A stretch of DNA of 64,000 bases from JADJXV01 sp964527785 (GTDB taxonomy: Bacteria; Bacteroidota; Ignavibacteria; Kapaibacteriales; UBA961): assembly GCA_964527785.1 (NCBI GenBank), contig CAZGNO010000003.1, positions 1-64,000 on the forward strand. Direction: 5' to 3'. The notes beneath the pieces were generated by a model, which made no database searches, was not told the origin of the DNA, and saw only the letters and a program-made list of their open reading frames with translations. The position numbers and the translations under genes were made by a program. Shown piece after piece: positions 1-10,080 of the stretch. Each line of letters opens with the position of its first letter. Position 1 is the first letter of the stretch.

Positions 1-150
1 TCTTCAGTCGAAGCCGCCTTCAGAATGACAGAAGGCAACTGTCTTATTTTTTATGCCATTGTATTATTTTGTAGGCGGCTCGGCGACTATCAGGAACTCA
101 GTGTGACTTGAGCTTGATTGTCATGCTGAGCGTAGTCGAAGCATCGAGTA
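1..150. repeat. Partial dispersed CATTCTGA-type repeats
   Basis: Bases 1-32 are the right arm of the dispersed repeat (the complement of TGTCATTCTGA...GACTGAAGA), cut by the window edge. Bases 119-147 hold a variant left arm (GTCATGCTGAGCGTAGTCGA followed by AGCAT). The same arms recur near 9.55, 32.8, 41.3 and 48.5 kb. No gene is visible in this stretch. Confidence 0.7.
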
Positions 151-333
151 CTTGCCAATTTTTTCAAACAAATAATGTACTGAATTTTATGGTTCGGCTA
201 TTTTAGTCCTATTACTTACTTAATAGTATGTTGAGAGATATGTATTGAGCTGTAGTTTCTCTTGCTTAATTTTCAAGTAGAGTTTCATTGAAAAATAACA
301 GTTGGCATATATAGATTCTGATTAAAATTTTGT

Positions 334-341
334 TATCTTTG
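334..341 (+). promoter_or_regulatory. Candidate -7 box TATCTTTG
   Basis: TATCTTTG matches the Bacteroidota -7 consensus TAnnTTTG. No good TTTG -33 element lies 19-21 bp upstream, so this is only a candidate. If used, the first gene would have a leader of about 300 nt. Confidence 0.35.
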
Positions 342-649
342 CATTCAGCCGTAATTTTAACCCTAAGTGATTATTTATTAGAACGATAGATAGTAATTGA
401 TTGGTGAATAAAACAATCAGTTAGGTTATTCAATCTTTATAAGTGTATTCATGTGTTCTTCCGTTGTCAGCGGAGCTTGCCAAACCGTGCTCAAATAGTT
501 CGCAACCACTATTATAGTGCTTCTCTACATCTCATCAATGCGTAAAAATGGTCGTTTAAAACGTAGTATGAGATGGAAATCCAAACAAAAAATGTAAAAA
601 TTCTAATTTAAATTCAAACGTTTAACTCATTGTTGATTTTGGAGGTTAT
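342..649 (+). other. Long gene-free leader before the first secreted protein
   Basis: About 300 bases without an ORF between the candidate -7 box and the first ATG. It ends in a good ribosome-binding site (GGAGG at 641-645). I see no riboswitch class that I recognise. Confidence 0.4.
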
Positions 650-3600
650 ATGAAGTTCAATCGGATACCTTTTGTAATATTATGTTGTTTAATATCGTTT
701 GCAATACCGGCTACAGCACAGAAGACCCTCATGACGTTTACTTCTGTCAAAGGTGCAGGAGCTAAGAAAGACTGGGTTGCCGATACCTGCTACGCTGCAT
801 TTAATGCCTCAAAAACGCTGACAATCACAGGTCAGTTTGCTACCGGACGAACCGATATACCGTATCAGGCAATGGTTATCACCATCAAGAATTTTACTAC
901 ACTTTCTTCAACTGTGGTTTATCAAATTTCCGATGCCTACTTGGAGGATATTTTCACGGTCGGTGGTAAAGCAACTAGAGTAAAAACAACGTTAGTCACA
1001 AATAGTACCAACCAATCCTACGTAACCGACTACGATGATACGAAAGGACTTTTGAAAGGGACATTCTTCTTTGACATGGAGTCACACCCCCCTTCAGGCG
1101 CAAATTTCGAGACACAAGTTATCGGCGGGAAGTTTGAAGCGTCTATCAGTCCAGATATTACCCTGGATGCATCGCCGACCAAAACAGTGCAGGTTAACGT
1201 AGGAAACAAGGTCAATTACAAAGTATATGCTAAGAACGTTTTTGGTCAAAATGTAGAAGGTGCAGACATTTATGCATCCGATGAAATTGCGAAAACGAAG
1301 GATGTAAAAGTTGGTTTGACCTCAAGTGCAGGGGAATTTGTCTATACAGTTGATATTCCCAAAACAACCAATTCCAAAGTATATAAAGTAAGTTTTACTG
1401 CCAAGAAGAAAACCGGAGAGGGCGAAATTTCTTCTAATGTGGTGGATAGAAACCTGGATGTATCGGGGCGGTATTGGGTGTACAATTGCGCAAATATCCC
1501 AATCTTAACATTCGATGCAGGGGAAGGAAAAGAATGGAAATCCGACGATCCGCTTCCAACAATAACTGCTACAGGGAAGATAATTATAAATGAAATAATT
1601 ACCTGCGAAGGTACGATGACTATTGATCCAAGGGCAGGGCAGGAGCGTGTGACCGGAGATTACGATATGTACATTGACGGGGTCAATATCGCCGGGAGTA
1701 AAACACAACTTCAATTGCAAAAAGGAATAGGAATGGCAATGAATTGTGCAAAATTTATGAAGTGGGATACGCCCGGAATCATCAAAAAGAAAATAGGCGG
1801 TATTGAATTTTCGATTGACGAAATAAGTTTTGCAGATCTGAATTTTGCAAAAACGGTGAAACTGAAAGGGAGTGCCACATGGGCAAATTTATATAAAGAT
1901 AATTGTACAATTGGCTCAGACCAACCGCAAAATTCTTCGATAACTATAGCAATGATTATTGGCTATGAAGAGCTTGCCGGATTCAAGATTGAGGCATTGG
2001 AAGCGCTTGCGACGAATATCAGCACAGCCGCACTTCCGGGATTCTGTATTGATAACGCTGCATTTTCTTATGATCCCGTGAAGGATGCATTTACCGTCAG
2101 TACTGCAGTTGAATACTCCACTCCGAATCCGGCTGATGCAAGTAAAAAGCTGTTTGAAGGAAAGGCAAAAGCATCACTAACAATAGAAAAAGGAAGGTTC
2201 GAGGCAATGTCCATTGAAGGGAAAGTTAAGCCGGGGATGATAATTCCGAATGTACCGTTTACATGGAACGGACTGAAAATAGCTACATCAGGATGGTCAA
2301 ATCAAACTTCATGGAAGGGTGTTTCGGCGGAACTAAGCGGTTTCTTCAATTCGGATGATCAGTTATTCAAAGATAAATTCCCGGGATTAGGTAAAATTTT
2401 AGGTAATGATCCGTTTTGCGAAGTGGAGCTCAACGGGAAGTTTGAATGTGCCGGTCCTAAAGTAACTGCCACTGCTACCGGACGGTTTATGTCGGTAAAG
2501 ACAATCAGCGTAACCAAAAAATGGCAGATTGAACTAAGCTCAAAAGCAGTGTTGGATATAGGACATCATAATTTTGAATTTGGTCAATGTGATTTAAAAG
2601 CATTCCATTTCGGATTGGATGATTTCTTTGTAAAAACGTCCACCCCGCCGCTGATGCGGTTTTCGTTCGGTGAATCCGGTTTGCTGTTCTATTCTTCGGT
2701 AATGTCGGCAACGGTGAGAATACCTGATTATCCAAGCGAGCCGGCAAATGCCCAAAAATGGGGCGCACTGTATAATGTACTTAAATATTTGAAAGCAACT
2801 AAAGTATTGCCAAGAACGCTGGGAACAGCATCACTCAGCTTCAAAGTGGACGGCAAAGATGTGGAAGCCGCAGGCATGGTTGATGTTACAACGTGCGGGA
2901 TACCGTTACTTTCATCGTATGGCAGTCTTGGTGTAAAGATAGGGGTAGATGAAAATGGTCCGCATATGTCGTTCGGCGGTGCTTTCAAAGGGTTGACAAC
3001 AGAATCAGGAAAAGCAAAGGGAGCACAAATTCAGTCAATTGCTTCTAATGGTGAATCAATACAAGCAGTTCCATTGGATACATTTATTGTAACAGATAAT
3101 GTTCAACGTGCGTTTCTGCTCCTTTCCAGCAAAACAAAAGTTCCTGTTTCGGCACTTATTTCACCGAGCGGTGAAAAAATTACTGCAACAAAATCTGATT
3201 CGAGCGTAATATTGTTCGATGGAGGAGACGGAACATTCGCTCAATGGTCAATAATTGCACCGCAAAAAGGGAACTGGACGATTCAATTGACGAACCCGGC
3301 TGCAACAGATTCTCTGACCCTCTTGTCCCTGAATAAGGAAAGAGCATTCGATATTACTGCGAGTGCAGCAGGGAAAAATATCACTGTCAATTGGGATGCA
3401 AGCAGCTATGACCCTTCGGACTACGTGGACGTTTATATTGATACCAAACAAACAGGTTTCAGCGGAATATATATGGGAAAAGCAAACGCAAATGAAGGTA
3501 AATTTACATTTGCTTTGTCCGACAGTTTGGAGAAATGTTCCTATTATGTCTATGCGCAACGTCAGGCAATCGGAACTGCTCCAGCAACGGTATATGCTGC

Positions 3601-4189
3601 CGGACAATTCACTGTGAATAAATCTGTCCCGACGCCAAATAATGTAGTTGTTATTTCAAATCAATATGGTGCTGTACGCTTGAATTTTGCAGTCAATACC
3701 GACCCGAATATATATAGATATGCAGCGTATGTATCAATGCCTGACGGGTTTGATTCCTTGATGGCTGTTACATACCCGAATGAAACAATGATGGAATTTA
3801 CGTGTGATACAGCTCTTTTGAAGAATCTCTATATAATCTCTGAAAACAAAAGCGGCGTTAGAAGTTGTCCTGGGCTTCCGCAGTCCATCACAGTTGGAGT
3901 TGAAGAAGAACCGCAGACAGGTTTAAGCGCAAATAATCCTTTTGTAATTATTCCAAATCCTTCGTCTGCTTCAGCATTATTACGATTTACTCTCGGACAT
4001 ACAGGGGAAACAAGAATTCTTGTTACCAATATTCTTGGACAAAAAATAGCTGAAATTCCTGCGGGGAATTTAGGTGAGGGAATACATGAAATTTCATATA
4101 ATACTTCACTTCTCAGCGAAGGAAAGTACCTTGTGCGCGTTGTCTCTGAATCTGCTCAATTTTCTACAATTATGACGGTAATCAGATGA
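650..4189 (+). CDS. Large T9SS-sorted secreted protein of unknown function
   Basis: 1179 residues. Residues 1-24 are a Sec signal peptide (basic start, hydrophobic core, ending ATAQ). Residues about 180-270 look like an Ig-like/carboxypeptidase-regulatory-like beta domain. The central 300-850 region is beta-rich without a family I recognise. The last 80 residues (from about 1100, with IIPNPSSASA, then ILVTNILGQKI and a GKYLVRV strand) are a type A T9SS sorting domain, so the protein is probably exported through the outer membrane and anchored or released at the surface. The start is supported by GGAGG 5 bp upstream of the ATG. The next gene begins 7 bp after the stop, so it is likely the first gene of an operon with the following three. 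Specific function unknown. Confidence 0.85.
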   Translation: MKFNRIPFVILCCLISFAIPATAQKTLMTFTSVKGAGAKKDWVADTCYAAFNASKTLTITGQFATGRTDIPYQAMVITIKNFTTLSSTVVYQISDAYLEDIFTVGGKATRVKTTLVTNSTNQSYVTDYDDTKGLLKGTFFFDMESHPPSGANFETQVIGGKFEASISPDITLDASPTKTVQVNVGNKVNYKVYAKNVFGQNVEGADIYASDEIAKTKDVKVGLTSSAGEFVYTVDIPKTTNSKVYKVSFTAKKKTGEGEISSNVVDRNLDVSGRYWVYNCANIPILTFDAGEGKEWKSDDPLPTITATGKIIINEIITCEGTMTIDPRAGQERVTGDYDMYIDGVNIAGSKTQLQLQKGIGMAMNCAKFMKWDTPGIIKKKIGGIEFSIDEISFADLNFAKTVKLKGSATWANLYKDNCTIGSDQPQNSSITIAMIIGYEELAGFKIEALEALATNISTAALPGFCIDNAAFSYDPVKDAFTVSTAVEYSTPNPADASKKLFEGKAKASLTIEKGRFEAMSIEGKVKPGMIIPNVPFTWNGLKIATSGWSNQTSWKGVSAELSGFFNSDDQLFKDKFPGLGKILGNDPFCEVELNGKFECAGPKVTATATGRFMSVKTISVTKKWQIELSSKAVLDIGHHNFEFGQCDLKAFHFGLDDFFVKTSTPPLMRFSFGESGLLFYSSVMSATVRIPDYPSEPANAQKWGALYNVLKYLKATKVLPRTLGTASLSFKVDGKDVEAAGMVDVTTCGIPLLSSYGSLGVKIGVDENGPHMSFGGAFKGLTTESGKAKGAQIQSIASNGESIQAVPLDTFIVTDNVQRAFLLLSSKTKVPVSALISPSGEKITATKSDSSVILFDGGDGTFAQWSIIAPQKGNWTIQLTNPAATDSLTLLSLNKERAFDITASAAGKNITVNWDASSYDPSDYVDVYIDTKQTGFSGIYMGKANANEGKFTFALSDSLEKCSYYVYAQRQAIGTAPATVYAAGQFTVNKSVPTPNNVVVISNQYGAVRLNFAVNTDPNIYRYAAYVSMPDGFDSLMAVTYPNETMMEFTCDTALLKNLYIISENKSGVRSCPGLPQSITVGVEEEPQTGLSANNPFVIIPNPSSASALLRFTLGHTGETRILVTNILGQKIAEIPAGNLGEGIHEISYNTSLLSEGKYLVRVVSESAQFSTIMTVIR

Positions 4190-4196
4190 GGTTGTA

Positions 4197-7100
4197 ATGT
4201 TCAATAAAAGTGACTTCGATAGTTCAAACAGCACAATTTATAGCATTATAAGAATGGTTATCCAAATACGGTATTATATATTTTGTGCTGTTTTCTTCGG
4301 AATTGCTTCGCTTGCTTTAAATGCACAAACTACTAAACCGGAGTGGCGATTTACGTCGCCACTTCCTCTATCACTTACAGGACACAAAAACGTAACCCTT
4401 CATACAGGGGAAGTGCTTGTGTGCGGAGGAATTACAAGTTCCGGCTCTGCGACATCATCATCATTCATATTCAAAAATGGCGGCTGGAGTCAAACAGCCA
4501 ACCAGCTTCAATTTGCAAGGGCATATCATTCGCTTGTCGCAGTTCGCAAGCAAAACGGCGAATCTGTTGTCTTTGCTATTGGCGGTTATTCCGGTTCAAC
4601 AGGGAATTACGCTTCAATTCCAAGTGTGGAGGTCCTACAATTTAATTCTACAACACAATCATGGTCGTGGAGAATGATAGGCAATCTTCCGGCTGCCGTC
4701 GGGAACTCAGCCGCTGATTACGATAAGAAAGGGTATATAGTCGTCAGCGGCGGCAGGATTCAAAACAGCGGTGGGCTAAATACAGGTATCCCAACAGCAA
4801 TCTCAGCTCGAATCAATGTAAACTCACAGACAATCGAACGGATAGGAGATATGGCGACCCCTCGCAGTGAACACGCTACTTTGATGCTGAGCGGTTCAAA
4901 AGGGGATTCGATTGTTCTTACTGCATCCGGTGAAATTAATAACACTTCCGCCACTGAACTTCTCAATAATATCACGTGGGATGCCCGTGCCAACCCACCT
5001 GCATTTATGCAACGGTTCGGGGCAAACTTTTCGGATATTTCGGAAGTTGCACGGATGGTAGGCGGCTTGGATACAAATGGAACACCAACAAATCGCGGGC
5101 AGTGGTACGATACCAAAAGCGGCTGGCGAGCTATGCCGAGAATGCAGACCCCACGGGCAAAAGCATATATTGCTCTCATTGCAGGAATTCGTGATTCTAC
5201 TGGAAACTACTTAATTGTTGGCGGAGAATCTACGAATGGGGCAACCCCAACGACTGAAATATTCTCTCAGCCAAACACTACAAATCCTAACGGTGCATGG
5301 ACTCCGTTCGATGCTTTAAAATCATCTGCTTCTGACCGTACTATTGCAATTAATGAAGATAATCTCCCCTTGGTTTCGGGTGGAAATTCAAACGGTTCGA
5401 TACTTGCCGAGTGCGAGATATACCAGCCGTTTAGTGCGGATGATGTGGATTTCGGACAACAGGAAATAGGTGGGGAAAGCCAGAGATTTTTAGTGAAAGT
5501 TTTTAATCGTTGGTTGCTGCCTGTTCAGCTTCGGACGATTCGTATTCCCGGTTCGGCAGAGTTCAGGTTGGTTAATTCTCGTGATTCTGTTACCATTTCC
5601 CCAAGTGGTTCATTGGATATTGAAGTTCGATTCAGACCCAATACTATCGGCAAACGAACTGCCTTTCTTTACTTCAATGCAGGTAGTATGATTGATTCTG
5701 TATTGCTTACGGGTGAAGGTATCAAATCGAACATTAATCCGCTGACGAGTATTAAGGATTTCGGGTCGCGACGAATTCTAACGGATACTACTATCTGTTT
5801 CCCTGCTATAAAAAACGAAGGGAAAGACACAACTGTCATTGATTCAATAGATATTGACCCAAGTGGAACGTTTACAGTTATCTCCCCGCTTGGCAGGGTT
5901 AAAGTTCCTCCTGATTCTATATTATCTGTTTGCGTGAAGTTTACTCCGAATGCACGTCGGCAGTTTGGTGCAGGGGCTGTCATTCACATTGGCGGTGGTG
6001 CATTTGCCGTCTCGCTAACCGGAAGCGGGATACGGGCGTTTGTCACTACGACTGCTCAAATTGGCTGTGATACCGTAAAAGTTGCTCCGGGTGATTCACT
6101 TACATTTCAGCTCATTTTGTCGAACCCGAGCGACCTCGACGTTAAAATTGACAATACAATTATTCAAACCTCACTCATTGGGACTTTTCGATTAAAAAAT
6201 CCTCAACAATTCCCGCTTGTACTGAAACCGGGTCAAACAGAACCCGTAGATATTGTTTTTAAACCGCAACGTGAAGCATTGGAGCAGGGAACTGTTCAAT
6301 ATGTAAACAACGGCGACACAGTTTGTATTGCCAATCTTTGTTTTGTTCCGCGTAACCGCTCCGTCAATATCAATATTCCGCAGTCGCAAGTATTTACCGT
6401 GTGCGAAGGTGATTCGCTGCAATTGCCGATAGTCTTGGAGAATCCGAGCAATTTTGATAATCTGACGATTGACAGTGTGTATGTCACCGGCGTTAACGGG
6501 TATGCAGCCGGCAACTTCCGAACAACCCTTCTACCTCATGGAACGTATCCCGCGAATGTGGTGATCAAGCCCGCCAATCTCGGCACACAACAAGCAACGA
6601 TTGTCGTACTTACCAATCAGGGTTCTTCGCAAACATCGGTAGCAATGAATGTTCTTCCGAGTATGAAATTTTCTATTGATGCTGTGACCGGTTCGGTCGG
6701 TGAGAGAGTTACGTGTATTGTTCGCCGTAGTGATTCCATTTCAATTGTCAATTCTACTAAACTGCTGCTGCACTATAACGGGTCGGTAATCATTCCCCGT
6801 TCAATTGTGAATGTTTCCGGTAAAAACTATATCAATACCCAAAGTTCGACGCTCACAAAGTCATACGGGAAAGCGGAATTGACGCTTGTGTGGAATTCCC
6901 ACCCAACAACTACAGATGCGGTGTTTGGTATCGAATGTGATGTTATGCGCGGTGATGATTTGCAAACGTCACTTTCGTTAGAAAACAGTTCGGGTAATAG
7001 CATATGTTTGCAACAAACTCCCGGCAGCTTGGTCATTGATGACTTCTGTGGAGGTCGCAGTGCCTTAATATCGGGTAAGGGGATAGTCACGATGTCGGCT

Positions 7101-7325
7101 ACACCATTGCCGATAGTGCAAGATGTTACGCTCCATCTTGTATCGCCAACGTTTGATAATTCGCTGCTTCGCATCCGTTCTGTTTTGGGTGATATTATTC
7201 TAACTAAAAAAGCCGAATCTCTTATAACAATAGATATGCAATTGCTTTCAAATGGGGTGTATTTCTGCGAACTTGTCATGGACGGCGCACCGGTTCTCTC
7301 ACTTCCAATAACAATTATGCGGTAG
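4197..7325 (+). CDS. Kelch-repeat and ASH-domain T9SS-sorted secreted protein
   Basis: 1042 residues. Reading from 4197 gives 19 extra residues before a clear signal peptide (MVIQIRYYIFCAVFFGIASL then ALNAQ); an ATG at 4254 is an equally plausible start. Residues about 50-400 contain kelch-like motifs (VLVCGGI, VVFAIGGYSG, YIVVSGG, LIVGGES), predicting a beta-propeller. From about 410 onward come repeated ASH/choice-of-anchor-D beta-sandwich modules (VDFGQQEIG, KDFGSRRI, each ending in a LTGEG/LTGSG strand). The last 75 residues resemble a T9SS sorting domain (LLRIRSVLGDIIL, NGVYFCELV). Probably a surface adhesin or structural protein. It sits 7 bp after the previous gene and 5 bp before the next. 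Confidence 0.85.
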   Translation: MFNKSDFDSSNSTIYSIIRMVIQIRYYIFCAVFFGIASLALNAQTTKPEWRFTSPLPLSLTGHKNVTLHTGEVLVCGGITSSGSATSSSFIFKNGGWSQTANQLQFARAYHSLVAVRKQNGESVVFAIGGYSGSTGNYASIPSVEVLQFNSTTQSWSWRMIGNLPAAVGNSAADYDKKGYIVVSGGRIQNSGGLNTGIPTAISARINVNSQTIERIGDMATPRSEHATLMLSGSKGDSIVLTASGEINNTSATELLNNITWDARANPPAFMQRFGANFSDISEVARMVGGLDTNGTPTNRGQWYDTKSGWRAMPRMQTPRAKAYIALIAGIRDSTGNYLIVGGESTNGATPTTEIFSQPNTTNPNGAWTPFDALKSSASDRTIAINEDNLPLVSGGNSNGSILAECEIYQPFSADDVDFGQQEIGGESQRFLVKVFNRWLLPVQLRTIRIPGSAEFRLVNSRDSVTISPSGSLDIEVRFRPNTIGKRTAFLYFNAGSMIDSVLLTGEGIKSNINPLTSIKDFGSRRILTDTTICFPAIKNEGKDTTVIDSIDIDPSGTFTVISPLGRVKVPPDSILSVCVKFTPNARRQFGAGAVIHIGGGAFAVSLTGSGIRAFVTTTAQIGCDTVKVAPGDSLTFQLILSNPSDLDVKIDNTIIQTSLIGTFRLKNPQQFPLVLKPGQTEPVDIVFKPQREALEQGTVQYVNNGDTVCIANLCFVPRNRSVNINIPQSQVFTVCEGDSLQLPIVLENPSNFDNLTIDSVYVTGVNGYAAGNFRTTLLPHGTYPANVVIKPANLGTQQATIVVLTNQGSSQTSVAMNVLPSMKFSIDAVTGSVGERVTCIVRRSDSISIVNSTKLLLHYNGSVIIPRSIVNVSGKNYINTQSSTLTKSYGKAELTLVWNSHPTTTDAVFGIECDVMRGDDLQTSLSLENSSGNSICLQQTPGSLVIDDFCGGRSALISGKGIVTMSATPLPIVQDVTLHLVSPTFDNSLLRIRSVLGDIILTKKAESLITIDMQLLSNGVYFCELVMDGAPVLSLPITIMR

Positions 7326-7330
7326 GATTT

Positions 7331-9385
7331 ATGAAGAAAAAAATTACATACATATTCATATGTTTCATCACTTGCTTGGCAATTTCATCGAATGGTATTG
7401 CCCAACCGCTCAATAAACTTTCAGCAGGGATTATGCTTGGCGGTGCGCTCAATATGCACAGTACAAACCTTACAACCAATGAAGGTGTACTCAATTGCGG
7501 TACATTTACGAATACAAATACACTTCGCTGGACAGCAGGGAATTATGCAAATATCCCTCTTGGTGAAAGCTGGTCGCTATCGCCACGCCTCTATTACCAC
7601 AAAGCTGACGGTATATTTGATGCGGACAATACTGTTAGTCCGCTTATCGCATTAAAGGACGGTTCGACTGTTACTCTCAATACAACCCACACACTTGATG
7701 TGTCCCTCGATTATCTTACTCTCGATGCCATTGCCCAGCATTTTCTTACCGACAGGATATATGGTGGTTTAGGAGTCTCGGTAGGGCTTGCTACCCGCAA
7801 TGCCTTTGAGCAAAATGAAAATATCATTTCACCGAAAGGTGCTACATTTCTGGACGGTTCTACTACGAGAAGAATCGTATCAGGAAATTTTACTGACAAG
7901 GAAGGCAATATAGCAAGCAATACTATCCGTATCGGGGCGGTTGCAAACGTCGGTATGATGATTCCGCTCTCACCGTCGTTTATTCTCAATCCTGAGGTGT
8001 CGTTCCAATATTCGATCTTGAATGTTATTTCGGATGTTTCGTGGAAAGTAAATGCTCTTCGCGGCAGCATCGGGCTGATGTATGTTCTCGAAGCCCCGAA
8101 AGCTCCTGCTCCGCCTCCGCTTCCCGAACCTCCTCCTTTGCCTGTTCAGGTTGTTTCTATTCCTCCGGCAGTTGCCATGCTTGATATTCAGAATGTAAAT
8201 TCTGACGGCAGTGCAGAAAATTACGCAGAATTAACGGTAAATAAACATCGAACGATGGATATTCTTCCGCTGCTTCCGTATGTTTTCTTTGAAGCAAAAA
8301 CTGATACAATGGTTAGCCGTTATCACGCTCTTACTCCTGCTACAACATCCGGTTTTACAGAGGAGCAACTGCCTAATAACCAACTTACTGTTTATCATGA
8401 TGTGCTGAATATTATCGGTTCACGTATGAAAAAACACCCTGAGGCAACGCTTAACCTTACCGGCTGCATCGAACCGTTAGATGATGGAAATGAAAATTCA
8501 CTTGCCGCTAAACGTTCAGAAGCAATCCGCACATATTTGCATGATACGTGGGGAATAAGCAATGAGCGTATAACAGTTCAATCAAGAAAACTTCCGCAAA
8601 TTGCTTCTAATCGCAATGTAACAGAAGGACGTGCCGAAAACAGGCGAGTGGAAATAACGACCAATGATGAGCGGATTCTGGCACCCGTTTTTGTGAAAAA
8701 TGCAAAAACGACCGTTACTCCAAGCGCACTTCGGATGAATCCGACCGTAATTTATCAAGGGAATATCAAATCTGCAGAATACATTTTGAGCGATAACACA
8801 GGGCGCGTACTTTCTACGGTTCAATCCGCAAAAGCAGAAAGTGTATCTATAAATACTGCAACCGGGAATTTTGCCGATTTGAAATCAAATCAAACAGTTA
8901 CTGCAAAGATGAATGTTACCACAGACAGTGGTAATGTCATTAGTGTAGAGAGGGTAGTACCCGTTCGCAGAACATATACTTCTGCCCGCGGTAATGCCCA
9001 AATTGTAAAAGACACGCTCATCGAGCACTATAGTTTGATTCTCTTTAATTTCGACCGTGCTTCGACTATTTCGAGCGAGAATGACCAAATTATGCGGTTG
9101 ATCCGCTCACGGGTACGCACTAATTCGGATGTTAAAATTGAAGGAATGACCGATTCCATCGGCAGTTCCCAAGGCAATTTACGACTATCGGAAGCCCGTG
9201 CTAAGATGTTTCAGGATAATCTCAATGCATTTGTAAAACCTCAATCGCAAACAATAAACGCGCTAGGGGAAGTTGACTTATTCGATAATTCATTGCCGGA
9301 AGGTCGCTTCTATAACCGGCGTGTATTTATAGAAATTGCTACGCCTCTCTTACCTGATATAGACGATGATGGAGGTACTCAATGA
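7331..9385 (+). CDS. OmpA-family outer-membrane protein with two OmpA-like domains
   Basis: 684 residues with a signal peptide (1-25, ending SNGIAQ). Residues about 30-250 resemble an outer-membrane beta-barrel (alternating aromatic strands). A Pro-rich hinge follows (APPPLPEPPPLPVQ, about 258-273). The first OmpA-like peptidoglycan-binding module lies at about 355-445 (HPEATLNLTGCIEP...RRVEITTND). A second, at about 565-670, contains LILFNFDRAS, a SEARAKMF helix and NRRVFIEI. OmpA C-terminal domains bind meso-diaminopimelate in peptidoglycan, so the protein probably tethers the outer membrane to the wall, perhaps as a partner of the T9SS proteins around it. Its stop overlaps the ATG at 9382 (ATGA), which argues that a gene once began there. 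Confidence 0.85.
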   Translation: MKKKITYIFICFITCLAISSNGIAQPLNKLSAGIMLGGALNMHSTNLTTNEGVLNCGTFTNTNTLRWTAGNYANIPLGESWSLSPRLYYHKADGIFDADNTVSPLIALKDGSTVTLNTTHTLDVSLDYLTLDAIAQHFLTDRIYGGLGVSVGLATRNAFEQNENIISPKGATFLDGSTTRRIVSGNFTDKEGNIASNTIRIGAVANVGMMIPLSPSFILNPEVSFQYSILNVISDVSWKVNALRGSIGLMYVLEAPKAPAPPPLPEPPPLPVQVVSIPPAVAMLDIQNVNSDGSAENYAELTVNKHRTMDILPLLPYVFFEAKTDTMVSRYHALTPATTSGFTEEQLPNNQLTVYHDVLNIIGSRMKKHPEATLNLTGCIEPLDDGNENSLAAKRSEAIRTYLHDTWGISNERITVQSRKLPQIASNRNVTEGRAENRRVEITTNDERILAPVFVKNAKTTVTPSALRMNPTVIYQGNIKSAEYILSDNTGRVLSTVQSAKAESVSINTATGNFADLKSNQTVTAKMNVTTDSGNVISVERVVPVRRTYTSARGNAQIVKDTLIEHYSLILFNFDRASTISSENDQIMRLIRSRVRTNSDVKIEGMTDSIGSSQGNLRLSEARAKMFQDNLNAFVKPQSQTINALGEVDLFDNSLPEGRFYNRRVFIEIATPLLPDIDDDGGTQ

Positions 9386-9471
9386 AGGATATTAATAGCC
9401 CATCACGTCAGTTGCAGAGACGTTTGCAAAATAATGCAAAGACATCTAGAGTATTATTTACATATAAGTTA

Positions 9472-9495
9472 GACAAGGGGGCATGCCCCCTTGTC
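9472..9495. repeat. Perfect 24-nt GC-rich palindrome
   Basis: GACAAGGGGGCA followed directly by its exact reverse complement. It lies inside the open frame just after the ATGA-coupled start at 9382 and just before the 117-bp array. A stable RNA hairpin is expected, but there is no T-run after it. Confidence 0.85.
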
Positions 9496-9549
9496 ATAAG
9501 ACCTTTATCCATAAATGTCTCAAGTCTTACTTTGATAAAAATAACCAAT

Positions 9550-10006
9550 GTCATTCTGAAGGAGTCCTCGACTGAAGAATCTCCATTTGAAAGTGAAAAC
9601 CTGTTTGACGGATGCGCTAACGGAGATTCTTCGCTATCGCTCAGAATGACAAACAAATTACAGGATGTCATTCTGAAGGAGCCCTCGACTGAAGAATTCC
9701 AGTTTGAAAGTGAAAACCTGTTTGACGGATGCGCTAACGGAGATTCTTCGCTACCGCTCAGAGTGACAAACAAATTACAGGATGTCATTCTGAAGGAGTC
9801 TTCGACTGAAGAATCTCCGTTAGAAAGTGAAAACCTGTTTGACGGATGCGCTAACGGAGATTCTTCGCTGCCGCTCAGAATGACAAACAAATTACAGGAT
9901 GTCATTCTGAAGGAGTCTTCGACTGAAGAATCTCCGTTAGAAAGTGAAAATCTGTTTGACGGATGCGCTAACGGAGATTCTTCGCTGCCGCTAAGAATGA
10001 CATTAG
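9550..10006 (+). repeat. Tandem array, four copies of a 117-bp repeat
   Basis: Copies begin at 9550, 9667, 9784 and 9901 (exact 117-bp period, 39 codons); the last is truncated at about 10006. Each copy opens with GTCATTCTGAAGGAG and closes with CTCAGAATGACA, so each is itself an inverted-repeat element related to those at 41.25 and 48.5 kb. Because 117 is divisible by 3, the forward frame stays open through all copies, encoding a repeated VILKE-STEES-ENLFDGCANGDSS segment. The reverse strand is open too (9408-10160), which shows that openness alone is not evidence of coding here. Confidence 0.93.
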
Positions 10007-10080
10007 ATGGCAAGGGTATGTCAGCCATATGGTTAAGTGCGAATCGCAAGATTGAATTAAGCGTTTTTCCATGGAAAAAA

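Noticed and set aside
342..649. Riboswitch in the long leader
   Set aside because: Length is suggestive, but I could not recognise any known aptamer core or an expression-platform hairpin.
9550..10006. CRISPR array
   Set aside because: The repeated unit is the whole 117 bp with no unique spacers, and each unit is an inverted repeat seen elsewhere between genes.
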